In this document: piece by piece, positions 27,286-36,338 of the stretch
Layout of the letters: the number at the start of each line of letters is the position of its first letter
Numbering within the stretch: position 1 is the first letter of the stretch
Source of the DNA: Wolbachia endosymbiont of Spodoptera picta
GTDB lineage: Bacteria > Pseudomonadota > Alphaproteobacteria > Rickettsiales > Anaplasmataceae
Direction: 5' to 3'
Assembly (NCBI RefSeq): GCF_018141665.1
Contig: NZ_CP067976.1
Location: 744,001 to 808,000, forward strand
Length of the DNA: 64,000 nt
Program-made: the position numbers and the translations under genes
The notes under the pieces: model-generated
Seen by the model: only the letters and a program-made list of their open reading frames with translations
Told to the model about the DNA's origin: nothing
Database searches by the model: none

Positions 27286-28339
27286 GGGCTTTGTTGCATA
27301 GCAACTGAAAAAATCTGGTGGCTACTGACAAAATTCATTATAAAACAGCCATTTAACTGTTGAAGAAAAAATATGCCACAGAAAATGAAAATCAGTAACC
27401 AAAACGAATATAACAAATTCCTTGAAAAAAGGGGGAATATTTTTCGTTACATCGATGAAGCTATCGAAAATTGGTATGAAAATAGTCCAAAAATGCAGGG
27501 CGGTAACTATATTTATAGTGATAAAGTTGTGATTTTGGTGCATATAATCGTTAATCTTTTTAGAATTGGCTTAAGACAAACGGTAGGGTTTGTAAAAGGA
27601 TATCTGCAACAAATAGGAAAAAATTTGGCAGTTATCAGCTATTCACAAGCATCAAAAAAAACTTAATATTAAGATAAATGATTGCAGGATTGATAAAAGC
27701 AACATGGAAAATATTGAAATTATCATAGATAGTACAAATTTACAGTAACACTCCTGGCCACAGTAAGGAAAACAGTGCAGATAGAAAGTACCGAAGCTAC
27801 GAGCAAGTAAGAAAGTTACATGTTAAGTGTGAATAGTAAAAAAGCTATAGCTGCAAGATACAGTAATGGCGTCTACTCTGACCACTATGGAGCTTGCTTG
27901 AAGAAGTTAATTTTCAGCACAAAATAAAAGCATTATATGCAGATAGGGCATACGATAGGCAAAAACTTTATAAATTGTGTAAGAAATACGATATAAAGAC
28001 AAAAGTTCTACCAAAAAAGGATGCAGCAGAACATTCAAAAATAGATTATATGTCTGACAGAAATGCTGCTATTAGGTTAATAAAATTATATGGACAAGAT
28101 GGTGTAAAAGAGTGGAAAAAGGAAGCAATTTATGGAAAAAGATCTTACATAGAAGGATTTTTCTCAAGGTTGAAGCAAGTATTTGTTTAGGAATAAATCT
28201 GAAGTAAACCGTGAAAAAGAATTACTAATTAAGTGCTATTTGCTCAACAAATTCACTGGTATTGGTATGGCTAAATTTGAAATCATTACATAAATTTGTC
28301 GTAAACCATCACTGCTTAAGGTGCTATGCAACAAAGCCC
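27286..28339 (+). mobile_element. Decayed IS5-type insertion sequence, copy 1
   Basis: The element is 1054 bp with perfect 18-bp terminal inverted repeats (GGGCTTTGTTGCATAGCA). It encodes transposase fragments resembling the IS5/IS4 DDE superfamily, including YADRAYDRQKLY and KRSYIEGFFSRLKQVF near the C terminus. It sits between CCAGT and ACTGG, the two halves of a palindromic element, so the target duplication cannot be read clearly. Copy 2 is at 31248-32301 in reverse. Confidence 0.88.
27373..28288 (+). pseudogene. IS5-family transposase, disrupted by frameshifts and stops
   Basis: An N-terminal part (27373-27666, 97 residues, starting MPQKMKISNQ) is followed by a stretch with several stops and frame changes, then a C-terminal part (27894-28190) with the DDE-type YADRAYD and KRSYIEGFFSRLKQ segments. 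A further frame change after QVF separates the final LINKFTGIG-like region. It cannot make an active enzyme as it stands. The copy at 31395-32214 shares the same lesions. Confidence 0.85.
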
Positions 28340-28542
28340 ACTGGAATCCAGTCCTTTCGCACAAAAAACGTTGTAAAGTGTTTACCAACTTAGTTGGATC
28401 CCAGTATCAGCTACTCTGATGACAAGAAGGGAAGTACAGGTTTCAATATTTGCATGCATCTGAACAGATACAAATATTGCAATTAAAAGCATTAGACAGG
28501 CAGTAAAGGTCTTGATATTATATAATATTAAGTTCTAAACTT
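28340..28542. other. Palindromic repeats between the IS and tRNA-Ser
   Basis: The first 131 bp (to 28470) recur inverted at 31117-31247. They include GGATCCCAGTATCAGC and a GCATGCATCTGAACAGATA end shared with other dispersed repeats. Nothing coding is seen. A TATAAT at 28520-28525 lies about 20 bp before the tRNA and may be its -10 box. Confidence 0.5.
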
Positions 28543-28633
28543 GGAAGGGTGGCCGAGCGGCTGAAGGCGGCGGTTTGCTAAACCGTTATACGATTGAAAA
28601 GTCGTATCGAGGGTTCGAATCCCTCTCCTTCCG
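28543..28633 (+). tRNA. tRNA-Ser (anticodon GCU)
   Basis: The 91-nt sequence folds as a class II tRNA: acceptor GGAAGGG pairs with CTCTCCTTCC at the 3' side, the anticodon loop is TTGCTAA with GCT, a long variable arm (TACGATTGAAAAGTCGTA) follows, and the T loop is GGTTCGAATCC. CCA is not encoded. It reads serine AGC/AGU codons. Confidence 0.95.
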
Positions 28634-28751
28634 TATATTATTGTTTAGGTATTCATTACAGTAATTTCACCCTCTTTTTTAATTATAAAAAAGTTAGCTA
28701 GCGTTTATTCAGTATTTATTATAGAATTAGTTATTAGCTAAATAATTTTAT

Positions 28752-29879
28752 ATGCATAAAATACTAATTTTGATATTAATAATGCTGCCGCTTAGGTTAC
28801 TTGCAACTGAGATTGAAATTGTTGCAGATGTAAATGGTGAGCCAATTTCAAATTTAGATATCGAAAGACGTATCAACCTCATAAATTCATTGCTTGGCAC
28901 TCAGAAGATTAATCAAAAAGAGGTAAAATCTCAAATTCTAAAACAGTTAATAGACGAAATTATCATTGTCAGCGAAGCACAGAAGATGAATATAGAATTG
29001 AGTAACGAGGAGTTAAATAATGCTTTCACGTTATTCTTAACTCAAAGTTTAAAACTTGAGGCTGATGAAGTTGATGAATACGTAAAAAAGCATAATATGG
29101 ATCTCAATAACCTAAAAAAACAAGTAAAGTGTCAGCTGCTGTGGAACAAGATTATTGAAGTAGGAATTGTATCGCTTATCAATATAAGCGATAAAGAAGT
29201 GGATGACATAAGAAAACAAAAAGAGAAGCCTGATTACCTTATTACGTTTCAGGAATTTGTAATTCCTGATCAAAAAATGGCTGAAGATTTAGTAAAAAAA
29301 TTACGTACCAGTAATAATCCAGAATCTTCAATAAAGATGCGCAAAGCAACCGTTAATTTAAGTCAGCTAAAAGGTACTCTCAAGGACGTTTTGGAAAGAT
29401 TAGAAATCAATGACGCAGCAGGTCCGATTAGTTTAAGCGAAGGTTACTCTGTTATAAAAGTCATAGATAAGGTACAGCTCGATCATACACTGCTGGAAAG
29501 TATTTTAAAAGTAAAACAAGTTGTGGTTAAAGATTCAGAAAATTTACTCTCTAATTTTAAGGAGCAAAAGGTCAATTGTCTAAATTTTGACAAATTAGCA
29601 GACGATTTCAAATTGCCAAGCGCAAAAGAATTTAAAATAAAAATGCGAGATTTAAATCCTGATTTACAGATTTTATTTAGTAAAACAAGTACGAATGAAA
29701 TAGTAGAATTAAGAGAAAATAGCACTGCAAAGCTAATGATGTTATGTGATATCAAGAGTAATCCAGTGAATATAGAAGCAATCAAACAGGAAATGTATCA
29801 ACAAAAGATTATTATACAAAGCAACCTGTTATTGGATAATATGCGTAAAAATGCAGCTGTTAGTTATCGATTTAATTGA
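28752..29879 (+). CDS. surA: SurA-like periplasmic chaperone / peptidyl-prolyl isomerase
   Basis: The 375-residue protein begins with a signal peptide (hydrophobic ILILILIMLPLRLLA) and then the SurA N-terminal chaperone fold (IVADVNGEPISNLDIERRI ... QLIDEIIIVSEAQKM). A divergent parvulin-like region follows (TFQEFVIPDQ ... GPISLSEGYSVIKV). In other bacteria SurA escorts outer-membrane proteins across the periplasm. Two parvulin domains are not clearly separable here, so isomerase activity is uncertain. The stop overlaps a TTG of the next frame, suggesting an operon with the two genes that follow. Confidence 0.75.
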   Translation: MHKILILILIMLPLRLLATEIEIVADVNGEPISNLDIERRINLINSLLGTQKINQKEVKSQILKQLIDEIIIVSEAQKMNIELSNEELNNAFTLFLTQSLKLEADEVDEYVKKHNMDLNNLKKQVKCQLLWNKIIEVGIVSLINISDKEVDDIRKQKEKPDYLITFQEFVIPDQKMAEDLVKKLRTSNNPESSIKMRKATVNLSQLKGTLKDVLERLEINDAAGPISLSEGYSVIKVIDKVQLDHTLLESILKVKQVVVKDSENLLSNFKEQKVNCLNFDKLADDFKLPSAKEFKIKMRDLNPDLQILFSKTSTNEIVELRENSTAKLMMLCDIKSNPVNIEAIKQEMYQQKIIIQSNLLLDNMRKNAAVSYRFN

Positions 29880-29920
29880 AGCTAGAGAATATTTTTCGTT
29901 TTTTACTCTATAAAAAGTTT

Positions 29921-30550
29921 ATGAAGAATATAATGCTGATTGGTGGCGGAGTTGGAAATGCAGTATTATTTTCGATAGGAAAGGCATGTCTTGAAAACAA
30001 TCATAAGGTTTTATATTTCGCTGGCTATAAAAAATTAAGTGATGTATTTAAACGAGCACTGATAGAACGTGCATCAAGTGCAGTAATTTGGGCATGTGAA
30101 GAAGGATTGATAGAAACAAGCAGAGAACAGGATAAATCCTTTCATGGTAATATAGTTGATGCAATAATCTCATATCAGCAAGGAAAGTTAGGTAAAATTA
30201 CTATTAGTTTAAACACTATAGATAAAATCATCACTATTGGTTCTGCTAAAATGATGAAAGCTATAAATGAAGCTAGAAAAACAATTTTAAAGCCATATCT
30301 GAAACCAAAACACATAGCAATATCATCAGTTAACTCTCCTATGCAGTGCATGATGAAAGAAATCTGCGCTCAATGTATTCAGCAACACATAAATAAGGAA
30401 ACAGGAGAAATAAGTTTTGTTTATAGTTGCAGTAATCAAGACCAGGATATGGAGCTTGTTGACTTTGATTTTTTAAGTGAGCGCTTGAAGCAAAATAGTT
30501 TACAAGAAAAGCTCACTGCAAAATGGATAGAACATGTTCAAAGACACTAA
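29921..30550 (+). CDS. NAD-binding oxidoreductase resembling the C-terminal half of PyrK/FNR-type proteins
   Basis: The roughly 209-residue protein starts with an NAD-binding motif (MLIGGGVGNAV) and follows the C-terminal layout of ferredoxin-NADP reductase/PyrK-type subunits, ending in a cysteine group C-x5-C-x2-C ... C that could hold an iron-sulfur cluster. The usual N-terminal FAD domain is absent, so it may work with a separate flavoprotein or be a truncated remnant. A TTG overlapping the surA stop (29876) would add 15 residues; the ATG next to the motif is preferred. It overlaps the next gene by 17 bp. Confidence 0.6.
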   Translation: MKNIMLIGGGVGNAVLFSIGKACLENNHKVLYFAGYKKLSDVFKRALIERASSAVIWACEEGLIETSREQDKSFHGNIVDAIISYQQGKLGKITISLNTIDKIITIGSAKMMKAINEARKTILKPYLKPKHIAISSVNSPMQCMMKEICAQCIQQHINKETGEISFVYSCSNQDQDMELVDFDFLSERLKQNSLQEKLTAKWIEHVQRH

Positions 30551-31085
30551 ACAGCACAAAGAGGAACTAAGGAAGCAATATAGAACCATAAGAAAAGATG
30601 TTGATGAAAGTTATTCTAGTTATGCAGCAAATTCTCTTGTTAATCTCTTTAACAAAAACTTAAGTTGCGTTAAAGGTAAAACAATAGCAGCTTACATTCC
30701 AATAGACGGGGAAATTAATGTTGTGCCTTTGATGCATCATTTACTCGATTTAGATTATAAAGTAGCAGTCCCTAATAAAAACAAGTTATTAAAATTCGAA
30801 GAATGGAATAAAGCAGATGAAGATATAATCCCCGATACAATCATTACTCCTGTTATTGCTTTTGATGATCATTTTAATAGGTTAGGTTTTGGCGGTGGTT
30901 GGTATGATGAAATGATAAAAAAATTACGGCCACTTGGAAAAATATTTATAGGTGTAGCCTATGAGAAGCAATATTGTAAAAATTTACCTGTAGAAAAACA
31001 TGATCAAAAATTGGATATTATAATCACTGAGATATGTGTTAGATTTGAAAGTGAATTGCTCAAGAAGGCGGATAGAAAGGAGTAG
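30534..31085 (+). CDS. 5-formyltetrahydrofolate cyclo-ligase
   Basis: The enzyme turns 5-formyl-THF plus ATP into 5,10-methenyl-THF, recovering folate. The 183-residue protein has the early basic helix (KEELRKQYRTIRK), the substrate region AYIPIDGEINVVPL, and the ATP-binding GFGGGWYD signature (about residues 122-129). Length is typical. It ends the short operon that starts with the SurA-like gene. Confidence 0.9.
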   Translation: MFKDTKQHKEELRKQYRTIRKDVDESYSSYAANSLVNLFNKNLSCVKGKTIAAYIPIDGEINVVPLMHHLLDLDYKVAVPNKNKLLKFEEWNKADEDIIPDTIITPVIAFDDHFNRLGFGGGWYDEMIKKLRPLGKIFIGVAYEKQYCKNLPVEKHDQKLDIIITEICVRFESELLKKADRKE

Positions 31086-31247
31086 CATAGTCTCCCTCTT
31101 TCTGATAGTAATTGCTTATCTGTTCAGATGCATGCAAATATTGAAACCTGTACTTCCCTTCTTGTCATCAGAGTAGCTGATACTGGGATCCAACTAAGTT
31201 GGTAAACACTTTACAACGTTTTTTGTGCGAAAGGACTGGATTCCAGT

Positions 31248-32301
31248 GGGCTTTGTTGCATAGCACCTTAAGCAGTGATGGTTTACGACAAATTTATGTA
31301 ATGATTTCAAATTTAGCCATACCAATACCAGTGAATTTGTTGAGCAAATAGCACTTAATTAGTAATTCTTTTTCACGGTTTACTTCAGATTTATTCCTAA
31401 ACAAATACTTGCTTCAACCTTGAGAAAAATCCTTCTATGTAAGATCTTTTTCCATAAATTGCTTCCTTTTTCCACTCTTTTACACCATCTTGTCCATATA
31501 ATTTTATTAACCTAATAGCAGCATTTCTGTCAGACATATAATCTATTTTTGAATGTTCTGCTGCATCCTTTTTTGGTAGAACTTTTGTCTTTATATCGTA
31601 TTTCTTACACAATTTATAAAGTTTTTGCCTATCGTATGCCCTATCTGCATATAATGCTTTTATTTTGTGCTGAAAATTAACTTCTTCAAGCAAGCTCCAT
31701 AGTGGTCAGAGTAGACGCCATTACTGTATCTTGCAGCTATAGCTTTTTTACTATTCACACTTAACATGTAACTTTCTTACTTGCTCGTAGCTTCGGTACT
31801 TTCTATCTGCACTGTTTTCCTTACTGTGGCCAGGAGTGTTACTGTAAATTTGTACTATCTATGATAATTTCAATATTTTCCATGTTGCTTTTATCAATCC
31901 TGCAATCATTTATCTTAATATTAAGTTTTTTTTGATGCTTGTGAATAGCTGATAACTGCCAAATTTTTTCCTATTTGTTGCAGATATCCTTTTACAAACC
32001 CTACCGTTTGTCTTAAGCCAATTCTAAAAAGATTAACGATTATATGCACCAAAATCACAACTTTATCACTATAAATATAGTTACCGCCCTGCATTTTTGG
32101 ACTATTTTCATACCAATTTTCGATAGCTTCATCGATGTAACGAAAAATATTCCCCCTTTTTTCAAGGAATTTGTTATATTCGTTTTGGTTACTGATTTTC
32201 ATTTTCTGTGGCATATTTTTTCTTCAACAGTTAAATGGCTGTTTTATAATGAATTTTGTCAGTAGCCACCAGATTTTTTCAGTTGCTATGCAACAAAGCC
32301 C
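31248..32301 (-). mobile_element. Decayed IS5-type insertion sequence, copy 2
   Basis: 1054 bp, same 18-bp terminal repeats and same internal lesions as copy 1, opposite orientation. It again lies between CCAGT and ACTGG of a palindromic element. The predicted peptide fragments are the same as in copy 1. Confidence 0.88.
31299..32214 (-). pseudogene. IS5-family transposase, disrupted (copy 2)
   Basis: Fragments at 31921-32214 (N terminus) and 31397-31693 (C-terminal DDE part) match those of copy 1, with the same stops between them. The shared lesions show that one copy gave rise to the other after the gene had died, either by transposition in trans or by recombination including the flanks. 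Confidence 0.85.
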
Positions 32302-32795
32302 ACTGGGATCCAACTAAGTTGGTAAACACTTTACAACGTTTTTTGCACAAAAGGACTGGATTCTAGCGTAACGCGCTAGAATGACATCAACTTTTGAATT
32401 CCAGTTATGCAAGAAATCTATTCATTTGAAACTTGTTTGAGAAACGTAGCTATAAAAACCGCAGGTACCAGTTGGTTTTTATTAGCTAAAGTAAAGGTCA
32501 AATATCTGGAATTCTGGACATAAAATCCCCCTGTAAAAAAGATTAGAAAAAAATGCAGCGCACATATGACAGAAATTAAGTATACACTGAAGAGGATACG
32601 CTACATTTTTTTATGAGTTTAATAAAAAAGGTCTGCAGACAAAGATAGATTTTTGAGCTCTAAAAATATCTATAATTGTTATTATAATCAGATTTAAAAT
32701 ATGCGGAAGTAATTTTTTGTGTCCGCTTAGCAGGGTGGCAAAATAAGATAGACAGATACATTTTTACATCAAAACGCTCCCCAAATGCATCAATT
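32302..32795. other. Repeat-filled interval
   Basis: No coding frame is supported. It contains palindromic-element DNA (32302-32404, with the small perfect palindrome-like CTAGCGTAACGCGCTAG) and the second copy of the dispersed repeat. Confidence 0.6.
32405..32754 (-). repeat. Dispersed 350-bp repeat, copy 2
   Basis: The reverse-complement counterpart of 18597-18943. Its end (GCAGGGTGGCAAAATAAGAT) also occurs alone at about 5098-5121. Confidence 0.8.
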
Positions 32796-33823
32796 CTATT
32801 TTGTAATGTTGTTTCCATCAACTTGTTCAGAATTTGACTCCTTCACTTTAGAACTTGGCTTCATTTCTTTAGCTTTATTATTCACCTCTTGTATAAAATC
32901 TTCTACTGTTTTGCTATCTGCAGTAATTGCATCTTTTAATTTGTCTATAGAATCCTCAAGTGCTTTCTCATCACTCTCATGAGTACTGAGGCCCTTTTCC
33001 AGAAGTCTACTCATATCATCTCTTGAAAAATTTTGAATGGTTCGATCTTTTACTAATTTCTTTATTGCCATTAATTGCTCTTTGTTTCGAAGCATTTCTA
33101 TTATTTTTACTTTATTATCAAGAATTGTTCTTTCTTCTTCATTAGCTTTAAGACCCTGTTTTGTCAAATTGCTTATTAACTTTCCAAAATTATTCTCTCT
33201 TGCTTGAATCGTAGGTAATTTATCGATCACATCTTTCACAAAACTTTTCAATGCTTTTCCCGATTCAACTATACCCTGGACTGCTTTACTGGTACCCTTA
33301 CCTACGCTTTCTTTTATCTCACTTCTATTCTGATATATAGCATAACCAATAGCAACTATAGCAACAAATCCTACTATGCTGCTCCTCCAATTATTAATGC
33401 ACCAGCCACTCCTCCTATTGCCAATGTACCTGCTAGTGCACCTGTCAATGTTGTAAATGCTGCTCCACTTATCAATCCTTGAGCTAACAGTTGATTGCCT
33501 AAAGTTTCAAGCTCTTTCTTCATGCCTTTTACTTTATTTCCTTGTTCCAAAAATTCTTTTGATTCAACTTTGTTTTTCTCAAAATTCTCCAATATAAGAC
33601 CTATTACACTCCCCAAAATATCTTTATTTTCTATCAGAAATTTAGACATACTATCGATATCTGATTCGTCAAAAATTTCACTTTTTCTTTCAAAGCTACG
33701 TAGTCTTAACAGAACTTGCAATTCTTGTAACAAATCTTTTTTTCCACTAATATATTTTACTACATTTTCAATTAACTCATCTGAATTGGTTGGATTTGCT
33801 GTACCACTTTGTAGCATATTCAA
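32796..33823 (-). pseudogene. Membrane-associated hypothetical protein, one frameshift
   Basis: Two frames together make one plausible protein of about 340 residues. The first (33374-33823) has a charged helical region then a glycine/alanine-rich membrane helix ending GGVAGALIIGGAA and a TAG. Shifting by one base at that point continues directly into SIVGFVAIVAIGYAIYQNR, a second membrane helix, and on through the rest of the frame to 32796 (the part after about 33251 could also start at a TTG). Similar bipolar helical proteins with a central membrane hairpin occur elsewhere in this window. The function is unknown. Confidence 0.7.
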
Positions 33824-33951
33824 TTCCCATCAATTATAAATATGCCTAATTATATATACTAATTATATTATAATTGACATAAAATAATTACTCCTTTCCA
33901 AATATGGAATTTGTATTACAATACCTAGATTATATGAAATCAAGGTATTTT

Positions 33952-34650
33952 ATGGGTGAGAAAAAATTAAGAGCCGCTGTGGTTTTATCAGGATGCGGCC
34001 ACCTCGACGGCACAGAAGTGAGAGAAGCAGTCTTAACTCTGCTTGTGTTTGATCAGCAGGAAGTTGAAGTCACGTGCTTTGCTCCTGATGTTGATATCAC
34101 ACAAGTTATGAATCACAAAACAAAAGAAGCAGTAAAAGAAAAAAGGAATGTACTTGTAGAATCAGCAAGAATTGCAAGAGGTGAGATAAATGATTTAAGA
34201 GAAGCTAAAGCTGAAAATTTTGACATGCTAGTCGTACCTGGTGGATATGGAGTTGCGAAAAATTTATCTGACTTAGCTGAAAATAAAACAGTAATGCCTG
34301 AGTTTGAAAGATTAGTCTCAGAGTTCTTTGTTGCAAAAAAGCCAATAGGAACTATATGTATATCTCCAGCCATTATTGTTTTAATTTTAAGTAGCAAGAT
34401 AGGTAAAGAAGAAAGTAAGATTAAGGTAACTATAGGAGACGACAAAGACCAGTTGATAGAAAAGCTCGGCGGCGAACATATAACATGCGATACAAAGCTA
34501 TCAATAGAAGACGAAAAGCATAATATATTTTCCTGCTCTGCTTATATGCGTAGTGACGAAAGTACACACTCTGTATATCAAGGAATAAAACACATGATTG
34601 ACAGTATGGTGAAAAAAATTAATAAAAAAACCAAACAACCATTTCTCTAA
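33952..34650 (+). CDS. elbB: Isoprenoid biosynthesis glyoxalase ElbB (DJ-1/PfpI family)
   Basis: The 232-residue protein matches the ElbB group: RAAVVLSGCGHLDGTEVREAV at the start, VPGGYGVAKNLSD, and the nucleophile-elbow region GTICISPAII with the family cysteine. ElbB has been described with glyoxalase-type activity and an effect on isoprenoid yield; the precise role in this organism is unknown. An upstream ATG at 33904 adds 16 non-conserved residues; the ATG at 33952 has AAGG 6 nt before it and fits the family start. Confidence 0.85.
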   Translation: MGEKKLRAAVVLSGCGHLDGTEVREAVLTLLVFDQQEVEVTCFAPDVDITQVMNHKTKEAVKEKRNVLVESARIARGEINDLREAKAENFDMLVVPGGYGVAKNLSDLAENKTVMPEFERLVSEFFVAKKPIGTICISPAIIVLILSSKIGKEESKIKVTIGDDKDQLIEKLGGEHITCDTKLSIEDEKHNIFSCSAYMRSDESTHSVYQGIKHMIDSMVKKINKKTKQPFL

Positions 34651-34787
34651 AGTGTAGTTTCTTATACAATTAATTATGTTATACTTCCAGTTGCATTATT
34701 GTTGTAGCCAAAGTAATCTGTAATTGCTTATTAACGATAAGCTATATTTAGTATGCAAGTTTAGTTCTTTTTTTTATAGATATAAAT

Positions 34788-35096
34788 ATGTCAGACCTTT
34801 TTTATATTGAAAGTGAGTGTTGTGTAGATGGTCAGTGTGATACTTATGCAGGAGAAGTGAGTATTAATGATGTCATGTTGGGCAAGTTTAGTCTAAATTC
34901 ATACAGTGGGAAAAAAGCTATAATAAATCTAGACATCGTTACATTCGATATCCATATTGCCATGGATGACCAAGATGGAAGGACAATAACAAGAGACCTC
35001 AAGGGTCCTGAATTTGTAATTAAAGATGACGGTTCCTGGTATATTAATAAGAATCTTGGTAATGATAAATTTAAAATTATAGTAAAGCAGTCATGA
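34788..35096 (+). CDS. Small conserved-looking hypothetical protein
   Basis: The 102-residue protein is acidic, has three cysteines near its N terminus (ESECCVDGQCD) and a beta-rich pattern after that, with no signal peptide or membrane helix. I do not recognise it. It stands 66 bp before ispH on the same strand, so it may be cotranscribed. Confidence 0.55.
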   Translation: MSDLFYIESECCVDGQCDTYAGEVSINDVMLGKFSLNSYSGKKAIINLDIVTFDIHIAMDDQDGRTITRDLKGPEFVIKDDGSWYINKNLGNDKFKIIVKQS

Positions 35097-35162
35097 TATG
35101 AAACATAGTGAGCAGAGCTTACTTTTTAGCAATGTTTACATACTTACTTGATTTGAAAAAAA

Positions 35163-36089
35163 ATGGAGATTATCTTAGCTGAACCACGCGGTTTCTGTGC
35201 AGGGGTTAAAAGAGCTGTAGACATATTAACAATCACTTTAGAGAAATACAAAAATGAACGCCAAGTTTATGTACTACACGAAATCGTTCATAATAAGTAT
35301 ATAGTAGAGGACTTCAAGAAACAAGGAGTGGTTTTTGTAAGCAGCATAGAAGACATTAAAGACAATAGAGGAATATTGATCTTTAGCGCACATGGAGTGT
35401 CGAAAAGTATAGAGGATGAGGCAAAAAGAAAGGGTGTTCAAGTGATTGATGCAACATGTCCATTAGTTAGCAAAGTACATAAAGAGGCAAAAAGGTATGA
35501 GGATAGTGGTAAAGAATTAATTCTAATTGGACATGAAAATCATCCGGAAGTTAAAGGAATTATAGGAAGAGTAAGTAATCCTATATCTCTAGTGCAAACT
35601 ATGCAAGACGTATACAATTTACAAATCAAAGATCCAGATAATTTATCTTATGTAACACAAACCACGTTAAGTATTGACGATACCAAAGAAATTATTGCCA
35701 CACTGAAGCTCAGATTTCCAAGCATTACAGGCCCCGACTTAAAAGATATATGCTATGCAACACAAAATAGGCAGAACGCTGTTAAAAAATTGGCTAAAAT
35801 TACAGACGTAGTGTTGATTGTAGGAAGTAAAAACAGTTCAAATTCAAACCGTTTATTAGACCTGTGTATTTCCAGAGGAAAAAGAGCCTATTTGATTGAT
35901 AATTATAAATGTATGAACAAAAATTGGTTGCAGGGCGCAGAAAAAATAGGAATTACTGCAGGTGCTTCTGCTCCTGATATATTAGTTGATGAGCTAGTAA
36001 ATTACTTAAAAATAAATATGAATACAAAAGTTTCAGTCATGCCAGATGGATTCACTGAAAATGTTCAGTTCAAGTATACTAAATGGTAA
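35163..36089 (+). CDS. ispH: 4-hydroxy-3-methylbut-2-enyl diphosphate reductase
   Basis: IspH makes IPP and DMAPP in the last step of the MEP isoprenoid pathway. The 308-residue protein has the three cysteines that bind the [4Fe-4S] cluster (PRGFCAGVKRAV; DATCPLVSKVH; DICYATQNRQ), the histidines in LHEIVHNKYIVEDF and SAHGVS, the catalytic glutamate in TQTTLS...T context and the C-terminal GITAGASAPD. Complete and of normal length. Confidence 0.96.
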   Translation: MEIILAEPRGFCAGVKRAVDILTITLEKYKNERQVYVLHEIVHNKYIVEDFKKQGVVFVSSIEDIKDNRGILIFSAHGVSKSIEDEAKRKGVQVIDATCPLVSKVHKEAKRYEDSGKELILIGHENHPEVKGIIGRVSNPISLVQTMQDVYNLQIKDPDNLSYVTQTTLSIDDTKEIIATLKLRFPSITGPDLKDICYATQNRQNAVKKLAKITDVVLIVGSKNSSNSNRLLDLCISRGKRAYLIDNYKCMNKNWLQGAEKIGITAGASAPDILVDELVNYLKINMNTKVSVMPDGFTENVQFKYTKW

Positions 36090-36338
36090 TGTGCAACAAA
36101 GTGCGTCAAATCAAGTCTTTAGCTCAATTCAATTTTCAGTCTGTTGGAGAATAAAATATCAAGCTGAGATATAATTAATCCTCGTTTGTCAGGTTAAGTT
36201 GTGTCTAGCACAAATATAAAAAACCTTCATCATACAAAAGGGTTAATATTACTACTAATTTTATCAAAAACTTATAATGTAAGTAATATTGTCATCTAAT
36301 GTTTAATGAATTTCAATAAATTACCTTTTTAATTCTAG

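Larger units (their letters stand above)
27278..28470 (+). repeat. Long inverted repeat, left arm
   Basis: This arm is the reverse complement of 31117-32309, both 1193 bp with matching coordinates throughout. It contains the IS copy and 131 bp of flanking non-coding DNA on the inner side. Confidence 0.85.
31117..32309 (-). repeat. Long inverted repeat, right arm
   Basis: The counterpart of 27278-28470. Together the arms enclose a 2646-bp block holding tRNA-Ser and three genes. Confidence 0.85.

Noticed and set aside
27322..27543. A 73-codon frame antisense to the transposase (and its twin at 32044-32265)
   Set aside because: It is duplicated only because the IS is duplicated and shows no protein-like conservation.
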